Shown one piece after another: positions 1-7,855 of a DNA stretch of 16,890 bases. The position numbers were made by a program, and so were the translations under genes. Under the pieces are notes generated by a model. The model saw only the letters and a program-made list of their open reading frames with translations, was not told where the DNA came from and ran no database searches. The stretch is from JAJNBA01 sp035696925. GTDB lineage: Bacteria > Actinomycetota > UBA4738 > HRBIN12. The DNA lies in assembly GCA_035696925.1 (NCBI GenBank), contig DASSDW010000261.1, positions 1 to 16,890 of the forward strand. The letters run 5' to 3'. Positions within the stretch are counted from its first letter, which is position 1, and every line of letters begins with the position of its first letter.

Positions 1-381
1 GCGTTCGGCGGTCAGCCGGGGCCGGGGTTCGATTGCTCGGGCCTGTCGTGGTGGGCGCTCCGGGCCGATGACGGCGTGTACTGGGAGATCTCCCCGCCGC
101 GTCCCCACGAGGGGTGGGCGCTTCCCCAGCGCACCTCCGCGGAGATGGCGCGGATGACGAAGGTGAAGCTCCGCTACAAGGACCTGCTCCCGGGAGACCT
201 GATGTTCTACGACGGGGACCTCGACGGCGTCGTCGATCACGTCGACGTCTTCGTGGGCAACGGCTGGTCCCTCGACTCCTCGAGCAGCGTCGGCGGCGTC
301 ACCCTCATGTGGGTGGAGACCGGCTGGTATCGGCAACATTTCGTGCACGGCCGGCGCGTCCTACCGAAGCCGAAGCCCTAG
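1..381 (+). CDS. NlpC/P60 family cysteine peptidase, C-terminal part (partial)
   Basis: The reading frame is open from base 1 and ends at a TAG at 379-381, so only the last 126 residues are present. The family cleaves peptide stems of peptidoglycan, normally outside the cytoplasm. Visible here are the nucleophile motif GFDCSGLSWW (Cys at fragment residue 12), the spacing motif DLLPGDLMFY, and the catalytic histidine region DHVDVFVGNG (His about residue 80). Together these are the core of the NlpC/P60 fold. The start, any signal peptide and any N-terminal binding domains lie outside the window. The stop codon overlaps the stop of the convergent thioesterase gene within one CTAG. Family assignment is firm; the substrate bond and any partner cannot be told from this fragment. 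Confidence 0.88.
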   Translation, partial: AFGGQPGPGFDCSGLSWWALRADDGVYWEISPPRPHEGWALPQRTSAEMARMTKVKLRYKDLLPGDLMFYDGDLDGVVDHVDVFVGNGWSLDSSSSVGGVTLMWVETGWYRQHFVHGRRVLPKPKP

Positions 382-782
382 ACGGCTCCGTCGGCCTCGA
401 TCGCGCTCTGCAGGGTGTTCCGCTCCGTTTCCGTGAGCGGTCGGCTGCGGCCGGCTTCCGGATCCCTCGCCACGATCACCGACTCCGCCTCGGCGGAGAG
501 TCTCCCGTCCGCCGCGTGCACCAGCTCGACGGTCCGGATGCTCGAGGTCCCGAAGCTGCTGATGCCGCACCGGACGATCACCTCGCGATCGCGCTGCTGC
601 AGCTCGCTCCGGAAGTCGATCGCAACCCGTGCGACCACGAAGTCCCAGGCATCGGCACCGAAGAGGGACTCGACGAGGCGATCGCGGGCCTCCTCCAGAT
701 AGTTCAGGAACACCGCGTTGTTGACGTGACCGTACGCGTCCACGTCTCGCCACCGGATCGGGATCCTGACCTCTGCCGTCAC
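378..782 (-). CDS. Acyl-CoA thioesterase, 4HBT (hotdog) family
   Basis: Predicted 134-residue single hotdog-fold thioesterase that would hydrolyse an acyl-CoA in the cytoplasm; the acyl chain is unknown. The N-terminal signature RWRDVDAYGHVNNAVFLNYL (residues 10-29) is diagnostic: Asp15, His19 and Asn21-Asn22 lie in the active-site stretch before the long helix. I chose the GTG at 782 because the protein then begins just before the fold, as relatives do, and a TACCGT box sits 7 nt upstream, as for a leaderless transcript. A longer frame from GTG 815 adds 11 residues, but it has no Shine-Dalgarno sequence and begins 4 nt after a 14-bp hairpin. The gene lies downstream of groEL on the same strand. 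Family is confident; the start is moderate. Confidence 0.85.
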   Translation of the reverse strand: MTAEVRIPIRWRDVDAYGHVNNAVFLNYLEEARDRLVESLFGADAWDFVVARVAIDFRSELQQRDREVIVRCGISSFGTSSIRTVELVHAADGRLSAEAESVIVARDPEAGRSRPLTETERNTLQSAIEADGAV

Positions 783-789
783 GGTCGTC

Positions 790-795
790 ACGGTA
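790..795 (-). promoter_or_regulatory. Candidate -10 box of a leaderless thioesterase transcript
   Basis: On the minus strand TACCGT is followed by 7 nt and then the GTG at 782. This matches the TANNNT-N6/7-start arrangement at other genes in this window. No clear -35 element is visible. It would give the thioesterase a promoter independent of groEL. Confidence 0.4.
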
Positions 796-819
796 CCGGG
801 AAACGGGACCGCCACGGGA

Positions 820-850
820 AGGGCCGGCGCGCCTCAGGCGCGCCGGCCCT
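820..850. terminator. Perfect 14-bp stem-loop between groEL and the thioesterase gene
   Basis: The arms are 820-833 and 837-850 with the three-base loop 834-836, and pairing is perfect across 14 G+C-rich pairs. It begins 22 bases past the groEL stop. No real U tract follows on the minus strand (only TTCCC), so it is not a textbook intrinsic terminator. It may still slow polymerase or protect the groEL mRNA 3' end. Each arm contains GGCGCGCC, itself a palindrome. Confidence 0.6.
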
Positions 851-871
851 CCGTGGAGCGATGGAACTGCC

Positions 872-2494
<1,623 letters not shown>

Positions 2495-2501
2495 CCCCTC
2501 G

Positions 2502-2509
2502 ACCTCCTT
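2502..2509 (-). promoter_or_regulatory. Shine-Dalgarno sequence of groEL
   Basis: AAGGAGGT on the minus strand lies 7 nt before the ATG at 2494. It fixes the groEL start against a longer open frame. Confidence 0.85.
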
Positions 2510-2590
2510 CTCCCTGGTCGGCTTCCTGGTCTCGGTCCCTCGTCCCGGAGCCGGCCTCATCGACGCGTTCCCAGGCGGGGGTTCCGACTG

Positions 2591-2617
2591 CTAGCACTCG
2601 GGAGACCCGAGTGCTAA
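2591..2617. promoter_or_regulatory. CIRCE operator (HrcA binding site)
   Basis: The inverted repeat CTAGCACTC-N9-GAGTGCTAA matches the CIRCE consensus TTAGCACTC-N9-GAGTGCTAA at 17 of 18 arm positions. It starts 2 bases after the groEL -10 box and covers the expected transcription start. Bound HrcA would therefore block initiation until heat or unfolded protein titrates it. HrcA control is inferred from the known role of CIRCE; hrcA is not in the window. Confidence 0.95.
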
Positions 2618-2619
2618 GG

Positions 2620-2649
2620 ATTCTAGGGGCCTCGCCGCGCGAGTGGCAA
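2620..2649 (-). promoter_or_regulatory. groEL promoter (sigma-A type)
   Basis: On the minus strand TTGCCA (2644-2649), an 18-nt spacer and TAGAAT (2620-2625) form a good vegetative promoter. CIRCE follows directly. Predicted transcription starts near 2613, giving a leader of roughly 120 nt before the ATG. Confidence 0.8.
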
Positions 2650-2691
2650 ACGGGCGAGGGGCCCCTGCGTGGCCGCACGGTCTGTGGGGCC

Positions 2692-2697
2692 TATCCT
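2692..2697 (+). promoter_or_regulatory. -10 box of a probable leaderless transcript for the S9 hydrolase
   Basis: TATCCT is followed by 7 nt and then the GTG at 2705, so transcription would begin at or next to the start codon. No Shine-Dalgarno sequence precedes that GTG and no convincing -35 is visible. Confidence 0.6.
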
Positions 2698-2704
2698 CAG
2701 CGCC

Positions 2705-4498
2705 GTGAGCACGCGCCCCGGCTGGACCCTCCGCTTCACCCATCCGTCGATCGAGCAGGTGGCGTGGGCCTCGTCGGCTCCGGACCGGGCCGCGGCGGTC
2801 ACCACGGAGGACGGCAGCACCCAGGCCTGGGCGTGGGACGTGCGAGCGGACGAGCGCCGGCGTGTATCAACCGGCGGCGTCGGCGCCGAGGAGGCGCACA
2901 TCCTGCCGGACGGCTCCGGCGTGGTGTGGTGGTACGACGAGATCGGGAACGAGCGCGGCCGGTGGATGCTGACGCCCTTCGAGGGTGGGGAGGCGCGGCC
3001 GCTCTTCCGCGGGTTCCACGACGAGTGGATGATGGGTCTGTCCCTGATCGACGACGGGATGGCAGCCGGCTTCGCGACCGACGAGGACTACCGCGTGTTC
3101 GTCGCGATGGGCTCGGAGGCTCCGCGCCAGATCTACCGGAACCCGGAGCCCGCCGGCGTGGGCAGCGAATGGCCGCAGGGAGGCGGCGGGCTCTCTCCCG
3201 ACGGCGCCCTCGTGTGCATCCACCACTCCGAGAACGGGGACATCGACCGGCAGGCGCTCCGCGTCCTGGACTCGCGCTCCGGCGAGTCCGCGGGCGACCA
3301 GGTCGACCCGGAGCTGCGGATGGAGGCGGTGGCCTGGTCGCCCGCCGCGGGCGCCCGGCGGCTCCTCTTCACGCAGGAGCGCTCGGGGATCGAGCGCCCC
3401 GCAATCTGGGACCTCAACACCCGGGACCGGCTCGACCTCGAGCTGCCCGACGTGACCGGTCCGGTGATCCCGCTGGGATGGACCCTCGACGGATCCCGCG
3501 TCCTCGCGCACAACGACCCGGGGGAGGGCGTGAATCGGCTCCTCACGATCGACCCCGTCGGCGGATCGGTCGAGGAGACGGTGCGCCAGGAGGGGACGAT
3601 CTACGAGGCCGGCTTCCGCTCGGGCGGGGATCTCTGGTACCGCTGCGACTCGAGCGTCGCGCCTCCGGCCGTCCGGGATGCCGCCGGAGCCACGATCCTC
3701 GGGCTGCCGGTCGATCCTCCGCCGCCGGGAACGAGGAGCCGTTGGCTGACCTGGAGCAACCCGTCGGGCGACATGATCACCGGCTTCCTGACCGCCCCGT
3801 CGGGCTCCGGGCCGTTCCCGACGATCGCGTCGATCCACGGCGGGCCCGAGTGGCATCACACGGATCTGTGGGATCCGGGGCTCCAGGCGTTCGTCGACGA
3901 GGGGTTCGCGGTCCTGCAGGTCAACTACCGAGGGTCGACCGGACGGGGCAAGGCCTTCCGGGAGGAGCTGAAAGGGAACATCGGGTTCCCGGAGACCGAG
4001 GACATCGTGGCGGGCGTCGATCACGTGGTGGCCGAGGGCCTCGCCGACCCGTGGGCGCTGTTCCTCGAAGGCTGGTCGTGGGGGGGGTACCTGACGACGC
4101 TGATCGCGGGACTCCACCCGGACCGATGGCGCGCGGCCTGCGCGGGGATCCCCGTCGGCGACTACGTCGCCGCCCACTACGAGAGCGCGCCGACCCTCCG
4201 CGCCTGGGACGTCGCGACCATGGGAGGGTCCCCGATGGATCTCCCGGACCTCTACCGCGAGCGGAACCCGATGACGTACGTGGATCGGGTCCGGGCGCCG
4301 ATGCTGCTGATCGCCGGCGAGCACGACAGCCGCTGCCCACTCGGCCAGGTGATGGTCTACGCCCATGCTCTGCGCGCTCGAAGGCACGAGGTGGACGTGC
4401 ACCTGTACGGCGGCGGGCACCACGCGCTGCAGGTGGAAGAGAAGATCGCCCATGCCGCACGGACGATCGACTTCTTCCGGCGCCACCTCGCCGGGTAG
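2705..4498 (+). CDS. S9 family prolyl oligopeptidase-type serine hydrolase
   Basis: Predicted 597-residue serine hydrolase with the two-part S9 layout. The N-terminal half (about 1-330) has repeated strand-rich blades containing tryptophans and SPDG-like turns, consistent with a beta-propeller. The C-terminal half is an alpha/beta hydrolase with the oxyanion region SIHGGPEWH, nucleophile GWSWGG (Ser458), Asp541 in GEHDSRCP and His572 in GGGHHALQ. The family cleaves short peptides or acyl-peptides; the exact substrate is unknown. No signal peptide is visible, so a cytoplasmic location is likely. The GTG at 2705 was preferred to in-frame GTGs at 2669 and 2684 because it has a well-placed TATCCT box and the upstream residues look unlike the family. 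Its stop lies 6 nt from the convergent acs stop. Confidence 0.9.
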   Translation: MSTRPGWTLRFTHPSIEQVAWASSAPDRAAAVTTEDGSTQAWAWDVRADERRRVSTGGVGAEEAHILPDGSGVVWWYDEIGNERGRWMLTPFEGGEARPLFRGFHDEWMMGLSLIDDGMAAGFATDEDYRVFVAMGSEAPRQIYRNPEPAGVGSEWPQGGGGLSPDGALVCIHHSENGDIDRQALRVLDSRSGESAGDQVDPELRMEAVAWSPAAGARRLLFTQERSGIERPAIWDLNTRDRLDLELPDVTGPVIPLGWTLDGSRVLAHNDPGEGVNRLLTIDPVGGSVEETVRQEGTIYEAGFRSGGDLWYRCDSSVAPPAVRDAAGATILGLPVDPPPPGTRSRWLTWSNPSGDMITGFLTAPSGSGPFPTIASIHGGPEWHHTDLWDPGLQAFVDEGFAVLQVNYRGSTGRGKAFREELKGNIGFPETEDIVAGVDHVVAEGLADPWALFLEGWSWGGYLTTLIAGLHPDRWRAACAGIPVGDYVAAHYESAPTLRAWDVATMGGSPMDLPDLYRERNPMTYVDRVRAPMLLIAGEHDSRCPLGQVMVYAHALRARRHEVDVHLYGGGHHALQVEEKIAHAARTIDFFRRHLAG

Positions 4499-4504
4499 AC
4501 CGGT

Positions 4505-6466
4505 TCATCCTTCGGCGGGGGCGCTCTCCGACATCTCGCGGATCTGCTCCACGATCTCCGCGTTCGCCAGCGTCGTCACATCGCCCAGCTCGCGCCCGTG
4601 GGCGACGTCGCGGAGCAACCGGCGCATGATCTTCCCGGACCGGGTCTTCGGAAGATCTGCGGTGAAGATGATCCCGTGCGGTCGCGCGATCTTGCCGATC
4701 TTGGTGGCGACGTGCTCGCGCAGCTCCGCCGCCATCGCGTCGTCGCCGACGTGGCCGCTCTTCAGGGTGACGAAGGCGACGATCGCCTCGCCGACCAGGT
4801 CGTCCGGTCTCGACACCACCGCGGCCTCCGCGACCTTCTCGTCGTCCACTAGCGCGGACTCGATCTCGAACGTCGAGAGCCGGTGTCCGGCGACGTTCAT
4901 GACGTCGTCGATCCTGCCGAGGAGCCAGAAGTACCCGTCCTCGTCCCGTTTGGCGCCGTCGCCCGCGACGTAGACCTCGGGGCCGAACTTCGAGAGGTAC
5001 GTCTCGACGTACCGGTCGGTGTCACCCCAGATCGTTCGCGAGATCGCGGGCCACGGTCGGGTAAGGACCAGGTAGCCGCCGCCGCCGAGCGGGACGCTGT
5101 CGCCCCGTTCATCGACGATGTCCGCCTGGATCCCCGGGAACGGGATGGTGGCCGAGCCCGGCTTGAGGTCGGTGATGCCCGGGAGCGGTGTGATGAGGAT
5201 CGCGCCGGTCTCGGTCTGCCACCACGTGTCCACGACCGGCGCGCGTTCGCCCCCGATCACCTTCCAGTACCAGACCCAGGCCTCGGGGTTGATCGGCTCA
5301 CCCACCGACCCGAGCAGACGGATCGAGGAGAGGTCGTGCTTCTCGGGGAACTCCGTCCCCCATCGCATGAACGCCCGGATCGCGGTCGGTGCCGTGTACA
5401 GGATGGTCGCACCGTACGTCTCCACGATCGACCACCAGCGATCCTTGTCCGGCCAGTCCGGGGCGCCCTCGTACATGATCCCCGTCGTGTGGTTCGCGAG
5501 CGGCCCGTAGACGATGTAGGAGTGCCCGGTGACCCAGCCGCAGTCCGCCGCGCACCAGAAGACGTCGTCGTCCTTGATGTCGAAGATCATCCGGTGCGTC
5601 GCCGCGACCTGGGTCAGGTAGCCGCCGGTCGTGTGCGTGATCCCCTTCGGCTTCCCGGTGGTGCCGCTCGTGTAGAGGAGATAGAGGATGTCCTCCGCGT
5701 CCATCTCCTCGGGCACGCATTCCGTCGACTGCTCCCCGACGAGTTCGTGGTACCAGATGTCCCTGCCCGGCGTGAACGCGTGCTCGTTCTCGCACCGTCG
5801 GAGCGTGATCACCTTCTCGATGCTCGGACACTCCGCGACCGCTTCGTCCGCGTTCGCCTTCAGCGGAACGATCTGTCCGCGGCGCCAGGCGCCGTCGGCG
5901 GTGATGAGCACCTTGGCCTCGGCGTCGTTGATCCTGTCGCGCAGGGAGTCCGCGCTGAAGCCGCCGAACACGACCGAGTGCGGGGCCCCGATCCGCGCGC
6001 ACGCGAGCATCGCGATCGGCAGCTCGGGCACCATCCCCAGGTAGATGTTCACGCGATCGCCCTTGCGCACGCCGAGGGAGCGCAGGCCGTTGGCGAGCCG
6101 GCAGACCTCGTCCAGGAGCTGGCGGTAGGTGAGCGTCCGCGTATCTCCCGGCTCCCCCTCCCAGTGGTAGGCGACCTTCTCGCCGCCACCGGAGGCGACG
6201 TGTCGATCGAGGCAGTTCACCGACGCGTTCAGGGTGCCCCCCACGAACCACTTCACGAACGGGGGCGCCCACTCCATCGCGGTGTCCCACGGACGGCTCC
6301 ACTCCAGCATGCCCGCCTGCTCGGCCCAGAACGCCTCGGGATCCTCGGCGGCACGCTCGTAGATCGCCGGATCGCTCACGACGGCCCCCTCGGCGAAGCT
6401 CGAAGGGGGCGGGAAGACCCGTTCCTCCTGGAGGAGCGCGTCGATGTGCGGCTGCGCGTCGGTCAC
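4505..6466 (-). CDS. acs: Acetyl-coenzyme A synthetase (AMP-forming)
   Basis: Predicted 653-residue enzyme, the usual length for Acs, converting acetate, ATP and CoA to acetyl-CoA, AMP and pyrophosphate in the cytoplasm. Visible signatures are the N-terminal FWAEQAGMLEWSRPWD block, the P-loop YTSGTTGKPKG, WWQTETGAILITP of the acetate pocket, the hinge region GRIDDVMNVAGHRLST, and PKTRSGKIMRR. In the last, Lys612 is the adenylation-step lysine that Pat-type acetylases modify and CobB-type deacetylases restore in relatives. The GTG at 6466 was chosen because AGGGAGGG lies 6 nt upstream; the open frame to 6520 adds 18 unrelated residues. It runs convergent to the S9 hydrolase and divergent from the DUF5679 gene. 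Very sure of function. Confidence 0.96.
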   Translation of the reverse strand: MTDAQPHIDALLQEERVFPPPSSFAEGAVVSDPAIYERAAEDPEAFWAEQAGMLEWSRPWDTAMEWAPPFVKWFVGGTLNASVNCLDRHVASGGGEKVAYHWEGEPGDTRTLTYRQLLDEVCRLANGLRSLGVRKGDRVNIYLGMVPELPIAMLACARIGAPHSVVFGGFSADSLRDRINDAEAKVLITADGAWRRGQIVPLKANADEAVAECPSIEKVITLRRCENEHAFTPGRDIWYHELVGEQSTECVPEEMDAEDILYLLYTSGTTGKPKGITHTTGGYLTQVAATHRMIFDIKDDDVFWCAADCGWVTGHSYIVYGPLANHTTGIMYEGAPDWPDKDRWWSIVETYGATILYTAPTAIRAFMRWGTEFPEKHDLSSIRLLGSVGEPINPEAWVWYWKVIGGERAPVVDTWWQTETGAILITPLPGITDLKPGSATIPFPGIQADIVDERGDSVPLGGGGYLVLTRPWPAISRTIWGDTDRYVETYLSKFGPEVYVAGDGAKRDEDGYFWLLGRIDDVMNVAGHRLSTFEIESALVDDEKVAEAAVVSRPDDLVGEAIVAFVTLKSGHVGDDAMAAELREHVATKIGKIARPHGIIFTADLPKTRSGKIMRRLLRDVAHGRELGDVTTLANAEIVEQIREMSESAPAEG

Positions 6467-6472
6467 CCTGAT

Positions 6473-6480
6473 CCCTCCCT
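6473..6480 (-). promoter_or_regulatory. Shine-Dalgarno sequence of acs
   Basis: AGGGAGGG on the minus strand stands 6 nt before the GTG at 6466 and decides the start against in-frame upstream codons. Confidence 0.75.
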
Positions 6481-6598
6481 GCTCGGCTCGTGCTCCCTCG
6501 TGAGGGCGTGGACCGTCCATCGTACGGGAGGCCCCGGGGTGACGTGTGAGGGCTCGGGTGCTTGCATAGGTGGGAGGACAGAGCCACCATCGTGCTCA

Positions 6599-6620
6599 GA
6601 GCCGCCCATCGAGGCGGCTC
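6599..6620 (+). other. Stem-loop in the leader of the DUF5679 gene
   Basis: GAGCCGCC (6599-6606), a six-base loop and GGCGGCTC (6613-6620) form a perfect 8-bp stem about 30 bases before the GTG and 15 bases before its Shine-Dalgarno sequence. It could be an RNA leader element or a protein-binding inverted repeat. No U tract follows, so it is not a classical terminator. Confidence 0.45.
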
Positions 6621-6649
6621 GGAGCGTGATGGGGGAAGGGAGGCACGGA

Positions 6650-6814
6650 GTGGCTCAGTACGAAGCGTATTGCGTGAAGTGCAAGGCGAAGCGTGAGTTC
6701 GAGGGGACGGTCGTCACCCTCAAGAACGGGCGCAACGCCGCATCAGGCACGTGTCCCGTCTGCGGGACCAAGGTCATGCGGATCCTCGGCAAGGCGGACG
6801 TGGCCGCGTCCTAG
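6650..6814 (+). CDS. DUF5679 zinc-ribbon miniprotein
   Basis: A 54-residue protein with two CXXC knuckles, Cys8-Cys11 (YCVKCKAK) and Cys35-Cys38 (GTCPVCGT), separated by the conserved segment TLKNGRNAASG. This is the layout of the small actinobacterial DUF5679 family, whose function is unknown; a single bound zinc ion is expected. The GTG at 6650 is preferred because AAGGGAGG lies 6 nt upstream; an in-frame ATG at 6629 would add seven residues. The frame stays open far upstream, but that part is only antisense to acs. It shares its stop, inside one CTAG, with the convergent Rrf2 gene. Family recognised; role unknown. Confidence 0.85.
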   Translation: MAQYEAYCVKCKAKREFEGTVVTLKNGRNAASGTCPVCGTKVMRILGKADVAAS

Positions 6815-7281
6815 GGACGAGACAGGAGCTGCTCGGGGCTGACCAAGACGAGCCCCGGGGACATCGACCGGTGGCGGGCCGCGAGGTCCGCCACCGTCGT
6901 CTCTGCGAACACCGCCTGCACGGCCCTGGCGACGTCAGCCCAGAAGCCTTGCAGCCCACACTGTGAGTCCTGGAAGCACGTGTGATCCGACGGCTCCAGG
7001 CAGAACATCGGGAAGATCTGCCCCTCGATCGCATCGGCGATCTCCGCCACCGTGATCTCATCGGGCGACCGTGCCAACCGGCATCCGCCGCCGCCGCCCC
7101 GGAAGCTCTCGACGAGCCCTGCCTTGGAGAGCGCGCCCAGCTGCTGCTCGAGGAACCGGAGGGGGATCTGCTGCCGCGCCGCGATCTCGCGGGCCGGGAC
7201 GAGCACCCCCGCATGGGTGGCATCGGCCAGCTCGATCATGGCGCGCATCGCGTATTCGAGCTTCTGGGAGACCTTCAGCAC
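6811..7281 (-). CDS. Rrf2 family transcriptional regulator, probable Fe-S sensor
   Basis: Predicted 156-residue regulator. The N-terminal winged helix-turn-helix (about 1-65) carries the family signature: KLEYAMRAMIELA, then IAARQQIPLRFLEQQLGALSKAGLVESFRG and the glycine-rich wing. The effector region has Cys94-X7-Cys102-X5-Cys108, the three-cysteine pattern that ligates an Fe-S cluster in IscR and NsrR; the 7/5 spacing is the one I recall for Bacillus NsrR. It likely senses redox state, iron supply or nitric oxide, but which is not decidable here. No isc, suf or hmp gene is adjacent, so its targets are elsewhere. Start is GTG with AAGGA about 9 nt upstream. A strong promoter lies upstream, and its spacer contains an inverted repeat. 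Confidence 0.92.
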   Translation of the reverse strand: MLKVSQKLEYAMRAMIELADATHAGVLVPAREIAARQQIPLRFLEQQLGALSKAGLVESFRGGGGGCRLARSPDEITVAEIADAIEGQIFPMFCLEPSDHTCFQDSQCGLQGFWADVARAVQAVFAETTVADLAARHRSMSPGLVLVSPEQLLSRP

Positions 7282-7328
7282 GGGGGCACGTCCTTCGGAG
7301 CCTTCAGCGGACTCTTCGATCGCCTTCG

Positions 7329-7357
7329 AGCGTAGGAGGGCCTTCCGGCCCCGTCAA
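7329..7357 (-). promoter_or_regulatory. Promoter of the Rrf2 gene with inverted repeat in the spacer
   Basis: On the minus strand TTGACG (7352-7357), a 17-nt spacer and TACGCT (7329-7334) make a good sigma-A-type promoter. The spacer contains the inverted repeat GGGCC-N4-GGCCC at 7338-7351, a possible operator. The leader would be about 45 nt. Confidence 0.7.
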
Positions 7358-7432
7358 CGCCCCCTGCGCCTCGGAACCCCGGATTCCGGGTATCCAGCTC
7401 ACCCGTCGTCCGTTCCGATGATTCGACTGATG

Positions 7433-7438
7433 TAGGTT
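7433..7438 (+). promoter_or_regulatory. Weak candidate -10 box for the receiver gene
   Basis: TAGGTT lies about 35 bases before the ATG of the receiver gene. No -35 element stands at the usual distance, so this is only the best candidate in the short region. Confidence 0.25.
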
Positions 7439-7473
7439 CCACGGGGCTCCCCCGGAAGGAGGACAGCGTTCAG

Positions 7474-7851
7474 ATGGGTCGAGTACTGGTCGTCGACGAT
7501 GAGCCTGACGTCTTACTGCTCTGCCGGCTGAACCTGCAGCAGCGGGGCCACGAGCTGCTGGAAGCCGCGGACGGGAGCGCCGCGCTGGAGATCGCCCGTG
7601 AACTGCACCCGGATGTGATCGTGCTCGACCTGATGCTGCCGGGGATCTCCGGCTACGACGTCCTGGAGGCGCTGCAGCGCGACGCGGAGACCACCGACAT
7701 CCCGGTCCTGGTCCTCACCGCGAAGTCCCTCCGAGCCGATCGGGAGCGTTCGCACGGCCTGGGTGCGTCCGCGTTCCTCACGAAGCCGTTCCTGCCGAAC
7801 GAGCTCTGCGAGATGGTGGATTCCCTCGTGGCTCCGCGCCGCGGAGCCTGA
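7474..7851 (+). CDS. Single-domain response regulator (receiver, CheY-like)
   Basis: Predicted 125-residue stand-alone receiver domain. All phosphotransfer residues are present: Asp8 and Asp9 for metal binding in VVDDEP, the phospho-acceptor Asp52 in VLDLMLPG, Thr82 in VLTAKS and Lys104 in FLTKPF. There is no output domain, so it would act by binding a partner protein or as a relay. Start is ATG with AAGGAGG (7456-7462) upstream at a rather long 11-nt spacing. The next gene on the same strand is the GAF-GAF-PAS histidine kinase, with two opposite-strand genes between; it is the only kinase in the window and an obvious candidate partner. The stop is 4 nt from the convergent LytR_C stop. Confidence 0.95.
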   Translation: MGRVLVVDDEPDVLLLCRLNLQQRGHELLEAADGSAALEIARELHPDVIVLDLMLPGISGYDVLEALQRDAETTDIPVLVLTAKSLRADRERSHGLGASAFLTKPFLPNELCEMVDSLVAPRRGA

Positions 7852-7855
7852 CCCC

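Noticed and set aside
2611..4629. Second plus-strand frame of about 670 codons overlapping the S9 hydrolase
   Set aside because: Arg/Gly/Pro-rich composition with no motif; the other frame contains a complete S9 catalytic triad.
4883..6649. Long in-frame extension upstream of the DUF5679 gene, antisense to acs
   Set aside because: The extension has no family features and lies entirely opposite acs and its control region. The DUF5679 gene has a clear Shine-Dalgarno sequence and GTG at 6650.
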